Assembly (NCBI RefSeq): GCF_000949255.1
Contig: NZ_JXUW01000004.1
Location: 1 to 64,000 of the forward strand
Length of the DNA: 64,000 bases
Direction of reading: 5' to 3'
Source: Ferrimicrobium acidiphilum DSM 19497
GTDB taxonomy: Bacteria > Actinomycetota > Acidimicrobiia > Acidimicrobiales > Acidimicrobiaceae
Shown here: positions 33,434-45,715 of the stretch, in pieces
How positions within the stretch are numbered: position 1 is the stretch's first letter
Layout of the letters: each line of letters opens with the position of its first letter
Made by a program: the position numbers and the translations under genes
Notes under the pieces: model-generated
Databases searched by the model: none
The model's input: only the letters and a program-made list of their open reading frames with translations
What the model was told of the DNA's origin: nothing

Positions 33434-33448
33434 ACCCAACCTCATCGA

Positions 33449-35134
33449 CTATCCGCCAGTTACTGCCCCAATTTCTGCTCCCTTTACCAAAAGCGCGTAC
33501 TTGCCGAGCGCTCCTTCGGTATAGCGGGCGGGCGCAGGAACGAAAGACTGGCGTCGACGAGCAAGTTCAGCCTCGTCAACCAGAAGGTCGATAGCGTGAG
33601 TAGGCACATCGATAACGATCCTATCGCCGTCTCGGATAAGACCAATCGGTCCCGCATCTGCCGCCTCTGGTGCTACATGGCCGATACAGAATCCGTGAGT
33701 GCCGCCGGAGAAGCGTCCGTCGGTGATCAACGCAGCATCATGCCCACGACCCGCACCCTTCATCGCGCCAGTAACCGCCAGCATCTCTCGCATACCAGGG
33801 CCGCCCTTTGGCCCCTCATATCGAATCACTACAACGTCGCCGGCACGAATCTGACCTGCAAATATTGCGTCAAGTGCCGCCTCTTCGCGATCGAATACTC
33901 GGGCGATGCCGTCAAAGTGTTCCTGATCGAGCCCGGCCACCTTCACAACCGATCCAGATGGAGCAAGAGATCCGCGCAGGACTGCAATCCCACCAACCTC
34001 ATGGATCGGGGTATCGATGTTATGCACTACCTCACCATCTGGACGGGGTGGATCATAGACCCGGAGCTCCTCGGCTAGAGTGCGGCCAGTTACGGTGAGG
34101 CAATCGCCATTCAACAGACCAGCGTCCAAGAGCTCAGCAAGTACCACCGGGATGCCACCGATGCGATCGAGATCAGTCATATGATATTTTCCGTGCGGCT
34201 TCGTGTCGGCGAGGTGAGGAACTCGACTACCAATCCGGTTGAAGTCATCCAGAGTGAGTTCAACCTTCGCCTCGTAGGCGATGGCCAGCAGATGGAGCAC
34301 TGCATTCGTAGAGCCCCCAAGGGCCATCACGACGGCTATCGCGTTTTCGAACGCAGCTTTGGTCATGATCTGACGAGGAGTAATTCCCAACTCCAAGAGC
34401 CTCATCACCGAACGTCCAGCCTCAAAGGCGATATCCTCGCGTCGACGGTCGACGGCTGGCGCAGAGGCAGAGCCGACCTGGGCCATTCCCAATGCCTCAG
34501 CAACCGAGGCCATCGTATTGGCGGTGTACATGCCTGCACACGATCCCTTGGTTGGACATGCATTGCGTTCAACGTCGAGAAGTCGTTGGTCGTCGATGCT
34601 GCCGGTCGCATAAGCCCCGACCGCCTCAAAGACACTTACAAGGTCAAGGGTCTCGCCACGAAAACGCCCCGGCAATATGCTACCGCCATAGACAAAAACC
34701 GATGGTAAATCGAGGCGCGCCGCCGCCATCATCATTCCTGGTAGCGATTTGTCACAACCCGCCAGTGTCACCATCGCATCAAAGCGCTCGGCGTGCATCA
34801 TCAACTCTACCGAATCGGCGATGACCTCACGGGAGACGAGTGATGAATGCATGCCCTCATGCCCCATGGAGATACCGTCCGAGACGGCAATGGTGCCGAA
34901 CTCCAACGCCACACCGCCAGCGGCCCGTACACCCGCCTTCGCGCGCTGCGCCAGGTCGGAGAGCACGAGGTTGCAGGGCGTAACCTCGTTCCACGAAGAT
35001 GCGATCCCAATCTGTGGCTTGGAAAAATCCTCATCATTGAGACCAACCGCTCGGAGCATCGCTCGCGCCGGGGCTCGCCTCGGCCCCTCCGTGACCTCCT
35101 GGCTCCGAATCCTGATTGACTTCGTCTCGCTCAT
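33449..35134 (-). CDS. ilvD: Dihydroxy-acid dehydratase
   Basis: A 561-residue Fe-S enzyme converting dihydroxy acids to 2-oxo acids, the third common step for Val and Ile. Motifs: [20 protein letters not shown] (Cys), [20 protein letters not shown] (cluster Cys and catalytic Asp-Lys), [20 protein letters not shown] (third Cys), [20 protein letters not shown] and [14 protein letters not shown]. Ends with a short [12 protein letters not shown] tail. Start ATG 35134 has AGGGGG upstream. It is first in an ilvD-[leader/terminator]-ilvB-ilvN-ilvC unit, so it would be expressed even when attenuation stops ilvBNC. Confidence 0.95.
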   Translation of the reverse strand: MSETKSIRIRSQEVTEGPRRAPARAMLRAVGLNDEDFSKPQIGIASSWNEVTPCNLVLSDLAQRAKAGVRAAGGVALEFGTIAVSDGISMGHEGMHSSLVSREVIADSVELMMHAERFDAMVTLAGCDKSLPGMMMAAARLDLPSVFVYGGSILPGRFRGETLDLVSVFEAVGAYATGSIDDQRLLDVERNACPTKGSCAGMYTANTMASVAEALGMAQVGSASAPAVDRRREDIAFEAGRSVMRLLELGITPRQIMTKAAFENAIAVVMALGGSTNAVLHLLAIAYEAKVELTLDDFNRIGSRVPHLADTKPHGKYHMTDLDRIGGIPVVLAELLDAGLLNGDCLTVTGRTLAEELRVYDPPRPDGEVVHNIDTPIHEVGGIAVLRGSLAPSGSVVKVAGLDQEHFDGIARVFDREEAALDAIFAGQIRAGDVVVIRYEGPKGGPGMREMLAVTGAMKGAGRGHDAALITDGRFSGGTHGFCIGHVAPEAADAGPIGLIRDGDRIVIDVPTHAIDLLVDEAELARRRQSFVPAPARYTEGALGKYALLVKGAEIGAVTGG

Positions 35135-35274
35135 AATGTGCTACCCCCTGGTTGTGTGTAATATTGCCGTAACTGTATGCCAATGTAGCGCCATCCGTGC
35201 GCCTCTAGTGCTGATCATCCATGGTATGTAGACCAGTATCTCGCGCCGATAGCACCCAAGACGACCAGCTATTG

Positions 35275-36738
35275 CTAGTCAGTGCTCTTGCGTGCCTCAT
35301 CACCAAGCTCAACCAAGGCTTGGCGAGCATCGGCACCGGAGATCTGCCTTCCGTATTTACGCATGACCTGTCCAACTAGAAAACCGGCTATCTTCTCATC
35401 GCCATCTAGATAGCGCTCCCACTCATCAGCGAAGGGTGCAATAACCTCAGCTACCATCGATTTAATCGCCCGCTGATCACGAGCGCTAAGACCAAGCTTG
35501 GCGATCAAATCGGGTACTGTAGCCGCGTCTACACACGCCTCGCGCAAGAGGATTTTCACCTGCGACGCTCCCAGCTCGCCTCTATCTTCAAGAGTCAACA
35601 CCTCCACAAATCGAGTCGGGGTCAGCTCACCGATCTCGGCGAGCAGTGCGGTTAACTCATTCGCGCAACGGGCTGCTGCTCTGGCTGGAGTGATGTTCGC
35701 GTCGATGGCGGCTCGAAAGTAGGGCCAACACGCATCGGCGATCACCGTCTCACGCAGATCACCACTCAAATCAGGCAGCAGACTAGCAAGGTAACCACGA
35801 CGCGCGCTCGGGAGTTCGGGGAGCTGTGCCCTGCGCTCCTCGATCAGATCGGAGTCCGGTGCCACCGGTGGCAGATCCGGCTCTGGGAAGTACCGATAGT
35901 CATTCGCCTCCTCCTTCAGACGTAGGGCACCGGTGACCGAGCGCGCCTCGTCCCAGAACCGTGTCTGCTGAATCATCGCCTCCCCGTCTTCATAGAGGTG
36001 CACCTGACGGAGACCCTCAAACTCAAGGGCACGAACCAGCGATCGCAATGAGTTGAGATTCTTGATCTCTACTCGTGTACGAAACCCCGTCTCGCCAATC
36101 GGCCGAACCGAGACATTCGCATCGACACGGAGTGACCCCTCCTCCATGCGTCCGTCGCTCGCACCGACAGTCACGAGGATGGCACGAAGTTCGGTTACGT
36201 ACTCCTTGGCCTCCTCTGGATCGCGAATGTCAGGTGCAGAGACGATCTCGAGGAGCGGAACTCCTGAGCGGTTGTAGTCGATGAGCGAGTACTCAGCCGA
36301 CTCAATCCGACCGTGACCCCCTCGATGAATCAACTTTCCAGTGTCCTCCTCTAGGTGGGCTCTCTCGATACCTATTACCCGACCTGAAGGCAGTTCAAGG
36401 TGCCCTCTGGCGTTGATAGGAACGTCATATTGAGAGATCTGATAGTCTTTGGGCATATCAGGGTAGAAGTAATTCTTTCGGTGGAATTGGCTTCGCTGGA
36501 TGGTTGCATCGAGTGCCAAGCCAACACGTATAGCAAAGTCGACCGCCTGCTCGTTCATCACCGGCAAGCTCCCAGGCAGCCCGAGACACACCGGGCAGAC
36601 GGAGGTGTTTGGTTCCTCGCCAAAAGCGTTTGGACATCCACAAAAGAGCTTGGTGGCGGTCTTTAGTTCCGTATGGACCTCCAGACCGATGACGTACTCC
36701 CACCCCTCTGCTGGCCCAGTGGTTGTTCGAGTCTTCAA
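35275..36738 (-). CDS. gatB: Asp/Glu-tRNA amidotransferase subunit B
   Basis: A 487-residue kinase and tRNA-binding subunit of GatCAB, which phosphorylates Glu on Glu-tRNA-Gln (or Asp on Asp-tRNA-Asn) before amidation. Motifs: YVIGLEVHTELKTATKLFC with Cys pairs CGCPNAFGEEPNTSVCPVCL (zinc-like), GLPGSLPVMNEQAVDFAIRV, RKNYFYPDMPKDYQISQYD, LEEDTGKLIHRGG and DYNRSGVPLLEIVSAPDIRD. The C-terminal YqeY-like tail ends VGQVMRKYGRQISGADARQA. It overlaps gatA by four bases. It is required here because no glutaminyl-tRNA synthetase is seen and tRNA-Gln sits beside gltX. Confidence 0.95.
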   Translation of the reverse strand: MKTRTTTGPAEGWEYVIGLEVHTELKTATKLFCGCPNAFGEEPNTSVCPVCLGLPGSLPVMNEQAVDFAIRVGLALDATIQRSQFHRKNYFYPDMPKDYQISQYDVPINARGHLELPSGRVIGIERAHLEEDTGKLIHRGGHGRIESAEYSLIDYNRSGVPLLEIVSAPDIRDPEEAKEYVTELRAILVTVGASDGRMEEGSLRVDANVSVRPIGETGFRTRVEIKNLNSLRSLVRALEFEGLRQVHLYEDGEAMIQQTRFWDEARSVTGALRLKEEANDYRYFPEPDLPPVAPDSDLIEERRAQLPELPSARRGYLASLLPDLSGDLRETVIADACWPYFRAAIDANITPARAAARCANELTALLAEIGELTPTRFVEVLTLEDRGELGASQVKILLREACVDAATVPDLIAKLGLSARDQRAIKSMVAEVIAPFADEWERYLDGDEKIAGFLVGQVMRKYGRQISGADARQALVELGDEARKSTD

Positions 36739-38171
36739 CGTAGCCCCCTCTCAACTGCATAAGCTCCTCTAAACAGAAGCTGTTCTGATAGCGCTGGACC
36801 GAGAAGTTGCACTCCTATCGGTAGGCCATCAGCGTCGACGCCTGCCGGGATTGAGATGGCTGGGTCACCCGAAAGATTCGACGGTATCGTACAGACATCA
36901 GAACGATACATCTCGACTGGATCACTGGAACGTTCGCCTATCCTGAACGCCGTAGTAGGGGATGTAGGACATAGAAGCAGATCAAAGTCTGCATACGCTC
37001 GTGCGAACGCTGTGCGCACCAGAGTCCGAACTCGCTGAGCGGTGACATAAAAGGCGTCGTAGTAGCCGGCAGAAAGGGCGTAGGTTCCAAGCATTATCCG
37101 TCGCTTCACTTCAGGTCCAAAGCCCTTTGTTCGAGTGGCGATCATCATCTCCTCAACAGTGGAGCCAGCCTCCCTAAGGCCGTAACGAACGCCGTCATAT
37201 CGAGCTAGGTTCGACGACGCCTCCGCAGGAGCCACGACATAGTACGCCGCCAGCCCGAAGGCAAGTTCATCCAAGCTAATCTCGGCCACGCTAGCTCCCG
37301 ATTGAGTTAGCACTTCAGCGGCGCGCAAGACCGAAGCCTGTACCTGTGGAGTCGCGGTCTCGACAAGGTTCGTTAATATTCCAACGCGGATACCGCGTAC
37401 GCCCTCGGCCAATGAAGCCACTAGCGAGGGTGCCACCTCCTGCAGAGAGGTCGCGTCCCTGGGATCATGACCCATAATCGCCTCGGCTACGAGCGCAGCA
37501 TCCTCAACCGAAGCAGTCAACGGACCGATCTGATCAAGCGAGGAGGCGAAGGCGAGGAGACCGTAACGCGAAACCCTGCCATAGGTCGGCTTAAAGCCCA
37601 CAACGCCGGTCAAGGATGCTGGTTGGCGAATCGATCCACCAGTATCTGATCCAAGGCTCACCAGCGCCATCCTGGATGCTACCGCCGCCGCAGAACCGCC
37701 AGAAGAACCGCCAGGAACTCGCTCCAGATCGTAAGGGTTCTTGGTGATCTTGTAGGCCGAGTTCTCCGTTGAGGATCCCATCGCAAACTCGTCGAGATTC
37801 GTCTTGCCGACGACTATGCCATCCTGGTCGAGAATGCGATCAACAACCGTCGCGTTATAGGGAGGGGTCCAGCCCTCTAGGATCTTCGATGCCGCAGTGG
37901 TCGGGAACTCCATCGTACATAGATTGTCCTTCAGGGCGACGGGAACTCCCGCCAACCGCCCAAGGGTCTCACCGCGCGACCGTCGATCGTCCTGATCCAT
38001 CGCCCGCCGATGCGCTGCGTCGAGGTCAAGTGAGAGGAAGGCGTCAACCTCGGGCTCTTGGATAGCGATCTGCTCCTGGTAGGCGTCGATCACCTCGACC
38101 GTCGTCACGTCGCGACTCTCTAGTCGGCGCGCCAGTTCGGCGATCCCCCAATCGAGAATCTCATCGTTCAT
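36735..38171 (-). CDS. gatA: Asp/Glu-tRNA amidotransferase subunit A
   Basis: A 478-residue amidase-signature subunit releasing ammonia from glutamine. The Ser-cisSer-Lys triad is visible: GVPVALKDNLCT (Lys), VPGGSSGGSAAAVASRMALV and LGSDTGGSIRQPASLTGVVG (the serines). Also typical are FKPTYGRVSRYGLLAFASSL and FGPEVKRRIMLGTYALSAGY. Its start overlaps the gatC stop and its stop overlaps the gatB start, each by four bases (ATGA), so the three subunits are translated together in C-A-B order. Confidence 0.95.
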   Translation of the reverse strand: MNDEILDWGIAELARRLESRDVTTVEVIDAYQEQIAIQEPEVDAFLSLDLDAAHRRAMDQDDRRSRGETLGRLAGVPVALKDNLCTMEFPTTAASKILEGWTPPYNATVVDRILDQDGIVVGKTNLDEFAMGSSTENSAYKITKNPYDLERVPGGSSGGSAAAVASRMALVSLGSDTGGSIRQPASLTGVVGFKPTYGRVSRYGLLAFASSLDQIGPLTASVEDAALVAEAIMGHDPRDATSLQEVAPSLVASLAEGVRGIRVGILTNLVETATPQVQASVLRAAEVLTQSGASVAEISLDELAFGLAAYYVVAPAEASSNLARYDGVRYGLREAGSTVEEMMIATRTKGFGPEVKRRIMLGTYALSAGYYDAFYVTAQRVRTLVRTAFARAYADFDLLLCPTSPTTAFRIGERSSDPVEMYRSDVCTIPSNLSGDPAISIPAGVDADGLPIGVQLLGPALSEQLLFRGAYAVERGLR

Positions 38172-38467
38172 GGCGCTCCTAAAATTCTGGGTACCCGGAA
38201 GTACTCATCCTCGGAGCTTGGAGCCATCGCCAAAACGACCTCTCGGTCGAGTCCTGGATGTACAACGTCGTCGCGCAAGAGGTTCACGGTCTCCAAAGGA
38301 TGATCCATTGGAGGGTAGCTAGAGAGGTCCTCTGAGTTCATCACCTCGATCACCTCAAGAATTCGCGAAAGCGTGCTCTGGTATTCAATAAGTTCTTCAC
38401 CACTCAATGACAGCCGCGCGAGCTGCGCGATATGAGCGACATCCGCCTGGTCGATCCGATTCGTCAT
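38168..38467 (-). CDS. gatC: Asp/Glu-tRNA amidotransferase subunit C
   Basis: A 99-residue linker subunit that stabilises GatA-GatB. The usual start is MTNRIDQADVAHIAQLARLS with LSGEELIEYQSTLSRILEVI; the tail LRDDVVHPGLDREVVLAMAP and YFRVPRILGAP is typical. An in-frame extension to 38512 adds 15 residues with no family match, and ATG 38467 gives the normal length, though the ribosome site is weak (CAGGGG directly before it). It heads the gatCAB operon. Confidence 0.9.
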   Translation of the reverse strand: MTNRIDQADVAHIAQLARLSLSGEELIEYQSTLSRILEVIEVMNSEDLSSYPPMDHPLETVNLLRDDVVHPGLDREVVLAMAPSSEDEYFRVPRILGAP

Positions 38468-38528
38468 CCCCCTGAGCCTAGACCTCACCTCGACCGAGTC
38501 AGCCAGTGTCACGAAGGGAGATAGGACT

Positions 38529-38972
38529 CTAGCTTGTAATCGCCCTCAACAAGGAGGACATCGGGTCACCTTCAGGCCGACCCGCAAAAACCTGGGTGAG
38601 GCCAAGAAGCTTAGTCATATCACCGGTGACCAATATCTTTCCGGCGATAAAGGACTCGATCGCTCGCTGAGGATTGAAATCAACAAAAAGCGCCTTCGCT
38701 GTCTCGTAATCGAGCGCCACCGTAAGATCGGCGTTCTCCAACTCTCCAAGATCGAGGTTCATGACACCTGAGGAGGTATCAATGAACGCCTTCAGTGGCT
38801 CCTCCTGAAAGGGGCAGCCCGAGATAATCTGGTTCATTTTCAGAGCAACATCCACCCGCATCGGCTCGATGTTGAGTCGATCGGTGATAGCACGAAACTC
38901 GTCTAGCCAAGCTGGACTCAAGAATTCATGCTGGCTAAGCCCATCGAGCATCGAAGCATCGAAATCAGTCAT
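38529..38972 (-). CDS. SCP2-like sterol-carrier domain protein
   Basis: A 147-residue soluble protein resembling the SCP-2 sterol transfer fold. It has ADLTVALDYETAKALFVDFN, where a beta strand leads into the helix, followed by AIESFIAGKILVTGDMTKLL, the hallmark G-K-I-x-V-x-G-D-M-x-K segment of the domain. The N-terminal half (LSPAWLDEFRAITDRLNIEP) is a strand-helix unit. Bacterial SCP2-like proteins are thought to bind lipids or acyl-CoA, but the ligand here is unknown. It sits between gatC and the PASTA kinase on the same strand. Confidence 0.75.
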   Translation of the reverse strand: MTDFDASMLDGLSQHEFLSPAWLDEFRAITDRLNIEPMRVDVALKMNQIISGCPFQEEPLKAFIDTSSGVMNLDLGELENADLTVALDYETAKALFVDFNPQRAIESFIAGKILVTGDMTKLLGLTQVFAGRPEGDPMSSLLRAITS

Positions 38973-39052
38973 CTACTAAACCGCCTCTTTCTCTCGGTCA
39001 CACTCTACAAGCGACGGAGCATCAACAACATTCCAACGACAGTATTCAGAGA

Positions 39053-41026
39053 TCATGGAATCACCAGAAGGTTTACGCTGGCACCATAGAGTGCGGTCTG
39101 GCCTGCACCAGGACTCTCATACTGTACGATGGAACCCCCAAACGGAGCCGACACGGTTCCGACGACAAATCCCTGGCTCTGTAGCGTAGATTCCGCCGTA
39201 CCGAGAGCATCACCAACCACATTCGGAACACGCACATAGTGGGGTCCAAGCGACTCGACCAAAGTCACGCTTGTCCCCACCGCACTGACTGTACCGGCAC
39301 TGACCGACTGTGAGATCACATCCCCATTTGAGACCGAATTGGAGTACTGCTTTTGGACGCTATAGGTAAAGCCTTGATTCGTTAGGTCACCCTCCGCAGT
39401 CGTAAGCGAGACGCCAACCACGTTCGGCACCGGTCTTGGAGCTGGACCCTTAGATACAATGAACTTGACGACAGAGTGGTATGGTACCTTTTGGTTCACC
39501 GGACTCTCACTCATCACGACACCAGCAGGAACGTCAGGTGAGTACTCATAGGTGGGGCGAACAAGAAATCCCTTGGCAGTCAGGGCATGTTGGGCAGTCG
39601 TGAACTGAGCCGACTGAAAGGACGCCACGTACACCGGTGCATGACCCTTGGACACGTACAACACTACGCTGCTATCTGGATGGATACTCTGGCCACCGCT
39701 AGGGCTTGATCCGATCACGCGACCTGATGGTACCTTGGATGAGTATCGACTCTCGAGAGCAATATGGGCAATCCCTTCGCCTCGTAACCGCTGTGATGCC
39801 GATGAAGCTGTCAAGTTGGCGACATCATCCACCTTTATAGTTCGAAGGCGCTGATAGAGGACAGCACCGCCGAGCGCGGCAGCCACGAGGATCGGGAGTA
39901 AGAAGAAGAGAAGCCACCACGGACGCCGACTTCCTACCTCCTCCATGTCTTGGGGCGCTGGGGTTAGGCGTGGCGTGTTGCTAATGTCTAGCGCCGACGT
40001 ATGGTCCGTGTTCTCTCTGGTCTGATCGGCGAGCACAGCCGTACTGTTCTCGTCGCGAGCCAGCGCGAGATGGTCAGTGAGATCGACCGCGACCGTACTG
40101 CCGTCGGCAATCCACTGCAAACTATCGTCCATGACCACCTCAGGTGTGGAGGCCAACGTTCCTGCTCCGGGGGCGAACAGCGGCTCCGGATTCGTGAGAT
40201 CGCGAGCAAAACCGTTCCACTCATGCTCGATCTCGGCCGCACTCGGACGGCTATCGGGGTCACGTGCGAGCATCGAGACGATTGAGCGTGCGACTGGATC
40301 GTCAGGAAGAGGGTTTACGACTGGATCCCGCAGTCTTGCAAACGCCAGTGCCAGTTGCGTATCGCCCTGGAAAGGGATCGCACCGAAAAGTGCCTCATAG
40401 AGCACAAGTCCAAGCGAATATACGTCACTACCAGGGACCGAGCGTTTCCCTTCGACCTGTTCGGGTGCCATGTATCTCGGCGTGCCGAGAATGCCGCCTC
40501 CAGTCTCAGTCACCGTGGTCTCCGAAAGGGCGCGCACGAGCCCAAAGTCAGCGATCCTCACTCGACCACCATCATCAAAGAGCAAGTTGGCAGGCTTAAT
40601 ATCGCGATGTAGAAAATTGCGGTGATGCGAATACGCGAGTGCTGACGCAGTAGCGGCTCCGATCTGAACAACCTGCGAGGTCGACAACGAGCTACCACGA
40701 GCATGGAGCTCGCGCAGGGAGCCATTGGAGAGATACTCCATGACAAGGTAGGGCTCACCTTCGTCTGATCCCCAATCGAAGACCTTCATAATGTTAGGAT
40801 GGTTCAGCTGCGCCGCAGCCTGTGCCTCATCGCGGAAACGCCTCAGAAAGATAGGATCGTCCGCCAGCCCACGCTGCAGAAGTTTTATAGCAACAGTTCG
40901 CCCAAGTCGGTCGTCGATCGCGCGGTAGACAATGCCTGCGCCTCCCGAACCTCGTCGGGCCACCACTCTATACCGGTTACTGAGGACCCGGCCAATGTTC
41001 TCGTCCGTACCAGTAGCCTTCGCCAG
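39053..41026 (-). CDS. PASTA-domain serine/threonine protein kinase, possible CTG start
   Basis: A PknB-like membrane kinase of about 657 residues sensing peptidoglycan or muropeptides. The kinase part has VARRGSGGAGIVYRAIDDRL (Gly loop), TVAIKLL (Lys), FLHRDIKPANLLFDDGG (HRD), IADFGLVRALSE (DFG) and GTPRYMAPEQVEGKR. A single span LFFLLPILVAAALGGAVLY near residue 370 is followed by four PASTA repeats (DVANLTASSASQRLRGEGI; FQSAQFTTAQHALTAKGF; VPNVVGVSLTTAEGDLTNQGF; VPNVVGDALGTAESTLQSQGF). The first kinase strand IGRVLSNRYRVV lies upstream of the first GTG (40966-40969) and is needed by the fold. The only earlier candidate is CTG 41026, with AGGTAGG about 8 bases upstream. Confidence 0.85.
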   Translation of the reverse strand: MAKATGTDENIGRVLSNRYRVVARRGSGGAGIVYRAIDDRLGRTVAIKLLQRGLADDPIFLRRFRDEAQAAAQLNHPNIMKVFDWGSDEGEPYLVMEYLSNGSLRELHARGSSLSTSQVVQIGAATASALAYSHHRNFLHRDIKPANLLFDDGGRVRIADFGLVRALSETTVTETGGGILGTPRYMAPEQVEGKRSVPGSDVYSLGLVLYEALFGAIPFQGDTQLALAFARLRDPVVNPLPDDPVARSIVSMLARDPDSRPSAAEIEHEWNGFARDLTNPEPLFAPGAGTLASTPEVVMDDSLQWIADGSTVAVDLTDHLALARDENSTAVLADQTRENTDHTSALDISNTPRLTPAPQDMEEVGSRRPWWLLFFLLPILVAAALGGAVLYQRLRTIKVDDVANLTASSASQRLRGEGIAHIALESRYSSKVPSGRVIGSSPSGGQSIHPDSSVVLYVSKGHAPVYVASFQSAQFTTAQHALTAKGFLVRPTYEYSPDVPAGVVMSESPVNQKVPYHSVVKFIVSKGPAPRPVPNVVGVSLTTAEGDLTNQGFTYSVQKQYSNSVSNGDVISQSVSAGTVSAVGTSVTLVESLGPHYVRVPNVVGDALGTAESTLQSQGFVVGTVSAPFGGSIVQYESPGAGQTALYGASVNLLVIP

Positions 41027-41238
41027 CTCGTTACCTACCTTACGATTACCGCCCGACCTGGCGGTCAGCTCCTTTAATCCAGATATAGCCTACACTGAGA
41101 CGTTCTGAAGCAATCGCACCAGCCGCACCCAACCTCAGTAAGACCGAAAGCAGCATTTGAGCTAAGAGGCGGATAGACGCCTAAAGATCATATCCTCTAC
41201 TCTTGCATTCGATCTCTATTCTTGCACTCGCTGGCCGT

Positions 41239-44246
<3,008 letters not shown>

Positions 44247-44254
<8 letters not shown>

Positions 44255-45011
44255 CGTAAACCTCCAATGCACGCGTTGGGTAGTCGGTCACCACCACATC
44301 GAACCCCATACACTGAACTCGTCGTAGGTCCTCCGGCTCATTGACCGTCCACACCCAGACTGCTAATCCCTGACGGTGCGCCCAATCGACTAGATCTTTA
44401 GTTAGATACTCACTGCCCATGAGCGTCAATGGCAGCGAAAGAACCTGATAGGGTGGGGATGACACCTCCTGATTCTGATAGTCCTGATACCAACGGATCG
44501 ACTCTGCACTCGATGCCGCGGTAGCAGTCCCTGAGTAGAGCTGACGAAAGCGACTCAAGGGTGGATCGAGAAACGAAGCGACTACCGCACGCTCGGTCAT
44601 CGCATACTCTGCCAAGCAGCTTCCAACACGCGCTTCGATCCAAGAATCCTTGCCTAGATCCTCCTTGATATCGATAGAGACCTGGGCGGTACCACTCACG
44701 GCGAGGACCTCTTCAAGGGTGGCGATCCCAACCCGCTCTGACGCAACTCCATTGCTGAGGTCGAGATCAGCACGTAGAACTTCAAGTGGGTAATCATGTA
44801 CCCAACCCTCCATATTCGTGGTAGCGTCGAGACGATCATCATGAAAGACCACCAGTTCGCCGTCCTTGGTTGGGTGGATATCGAGTTCGAGATCGACATT
44901 TAGATCAATAGCCGCGCGACGGAACGCCTCGATGGAGGAGGCGACAGCCTCACCCATCCCGCCACGATGCGCCGCAATACGCGGAACCTGAACGCTACTG
45001 GCCTTGGTCAT
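44247..45011 (-). CDS. Glycerophosphodiester phosphodiesterase
   Basis: A 254-residue GDPD enzyme hydrolysing glycerophosphodiesters to glycerol-3-phosphate and an alcohol. The active-site motif PRIAAHRGGMGEAVASSIEA and DLELDIHPTKDGELVVFHDD (HRG...ExDxxxTkDg...HD) are intact. The C-terminal GLAVWVWTVNEPEDLRRVQCMGF and DVVVTDYPTRALEV complete the barrel. Start ATG 45011 has GGGGAG upstream. No signal peptide is seen, so it is cytoplasmic. It is transcribed with mnmA and ligA and lies 35 bases from the divergent hypothetical gene. Confidence 0.9.
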
Positions 45012-45046
45012 GGCAACTCTCCCCAAGCGACTAGAATCTCAGGCGA

Positions 45047-45640
45047 ATGCTCGATCATCTCTTTCTTCGCTTCATAGCTTCGCTCAAAACCTCCCTCAGC
45101 TCTTCGATGCTTGAGCGCGCAGGTTTAGAAGAGCAGCTCCACAACGACATGATGCTCGGAGACTTAACCTTCGAGACCTCCTACAGCCTACCGGGCGAGG
45201 CCTCGCCGCCTCACGTCCGCGCAGACCTCACAGTAGAGTGGCCGACCTGGAGTCAAGGATCCTACCGAAGTTGGTCGCTCGGCGACGGAATTGAAGATCC
45301 GATTGAGATCGTCGTCGAAGTGGCACTCCGTTTCACAGGTCTTAGCGAGCTACCCATGACACCTCAGCAACTTCTTACCCACCTACCGCGCCACTCATCT
45401 CAAACCATCATGAATGCACCGATGGAGCTGCAGCGAGTAACGGTTGAGACCAGCTATGACATCACTACTGATGGTTCAGAATTAAGTGCCGAGGTCGTCT
45501 ATGAGACCACTTGTGTCTTTGATGAGCAGATCATCGAGGACGACGATCGGGTACAAGCAGCGATTGCACAGCTCACTGGATGGATATCCTCGGTTCTCGT
45601 TCAGGCGAGCGATATCCCTCTGACCTACTTGCAACTGTGA
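45047..45640 (+). CDS. Hypothetical protein beside the Lgt-like gene
   Basis: A 197-residue acidic protein. The N-terminus MLDHLFLRFIASLKTSLSSS is amphipathic. The middle carries alternating beta-like segments such as VRADLTVEWPTWSQGS and IVVEVALRFTGLSELP, and the C-terminus has ITTDGSELSAEVVYETTCVF. No family was recognised, and there is no clear signal peptide or membrane helix. It is divergent from the glycerophosphodiesterase and 75 bases upstream of the Lgt-like gene, with which it may be co-transcribed. Codon composition resembles its neighbours, supporting a real gene. Confidence 0.65.
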   Translation: MLDHLFLRFIASLKTSLSSSMLERAGLEEQLHNDMMLGDLTFETSYSLPGEASPPHVRADLTVEWPTWSQGSYRSWSLGDGIEDPIEIVVEVALRFTGLSELPMTPQQLLTHLPRHSSQTIMNAPMELQRVTVETSYDITTDGSELSAEVVYETTCVFDEQIIEDDDRVQAAIAQLTGWISSVLVQASDIPLTYLQL

Positions 45641-45715
45641 CAGCCCATGATTCCGAATACTGTGTGCGTGGGTTTAGACTGGTCACAACGGAACGGCGAC
45701 AGGAGCTGAGGTGGT

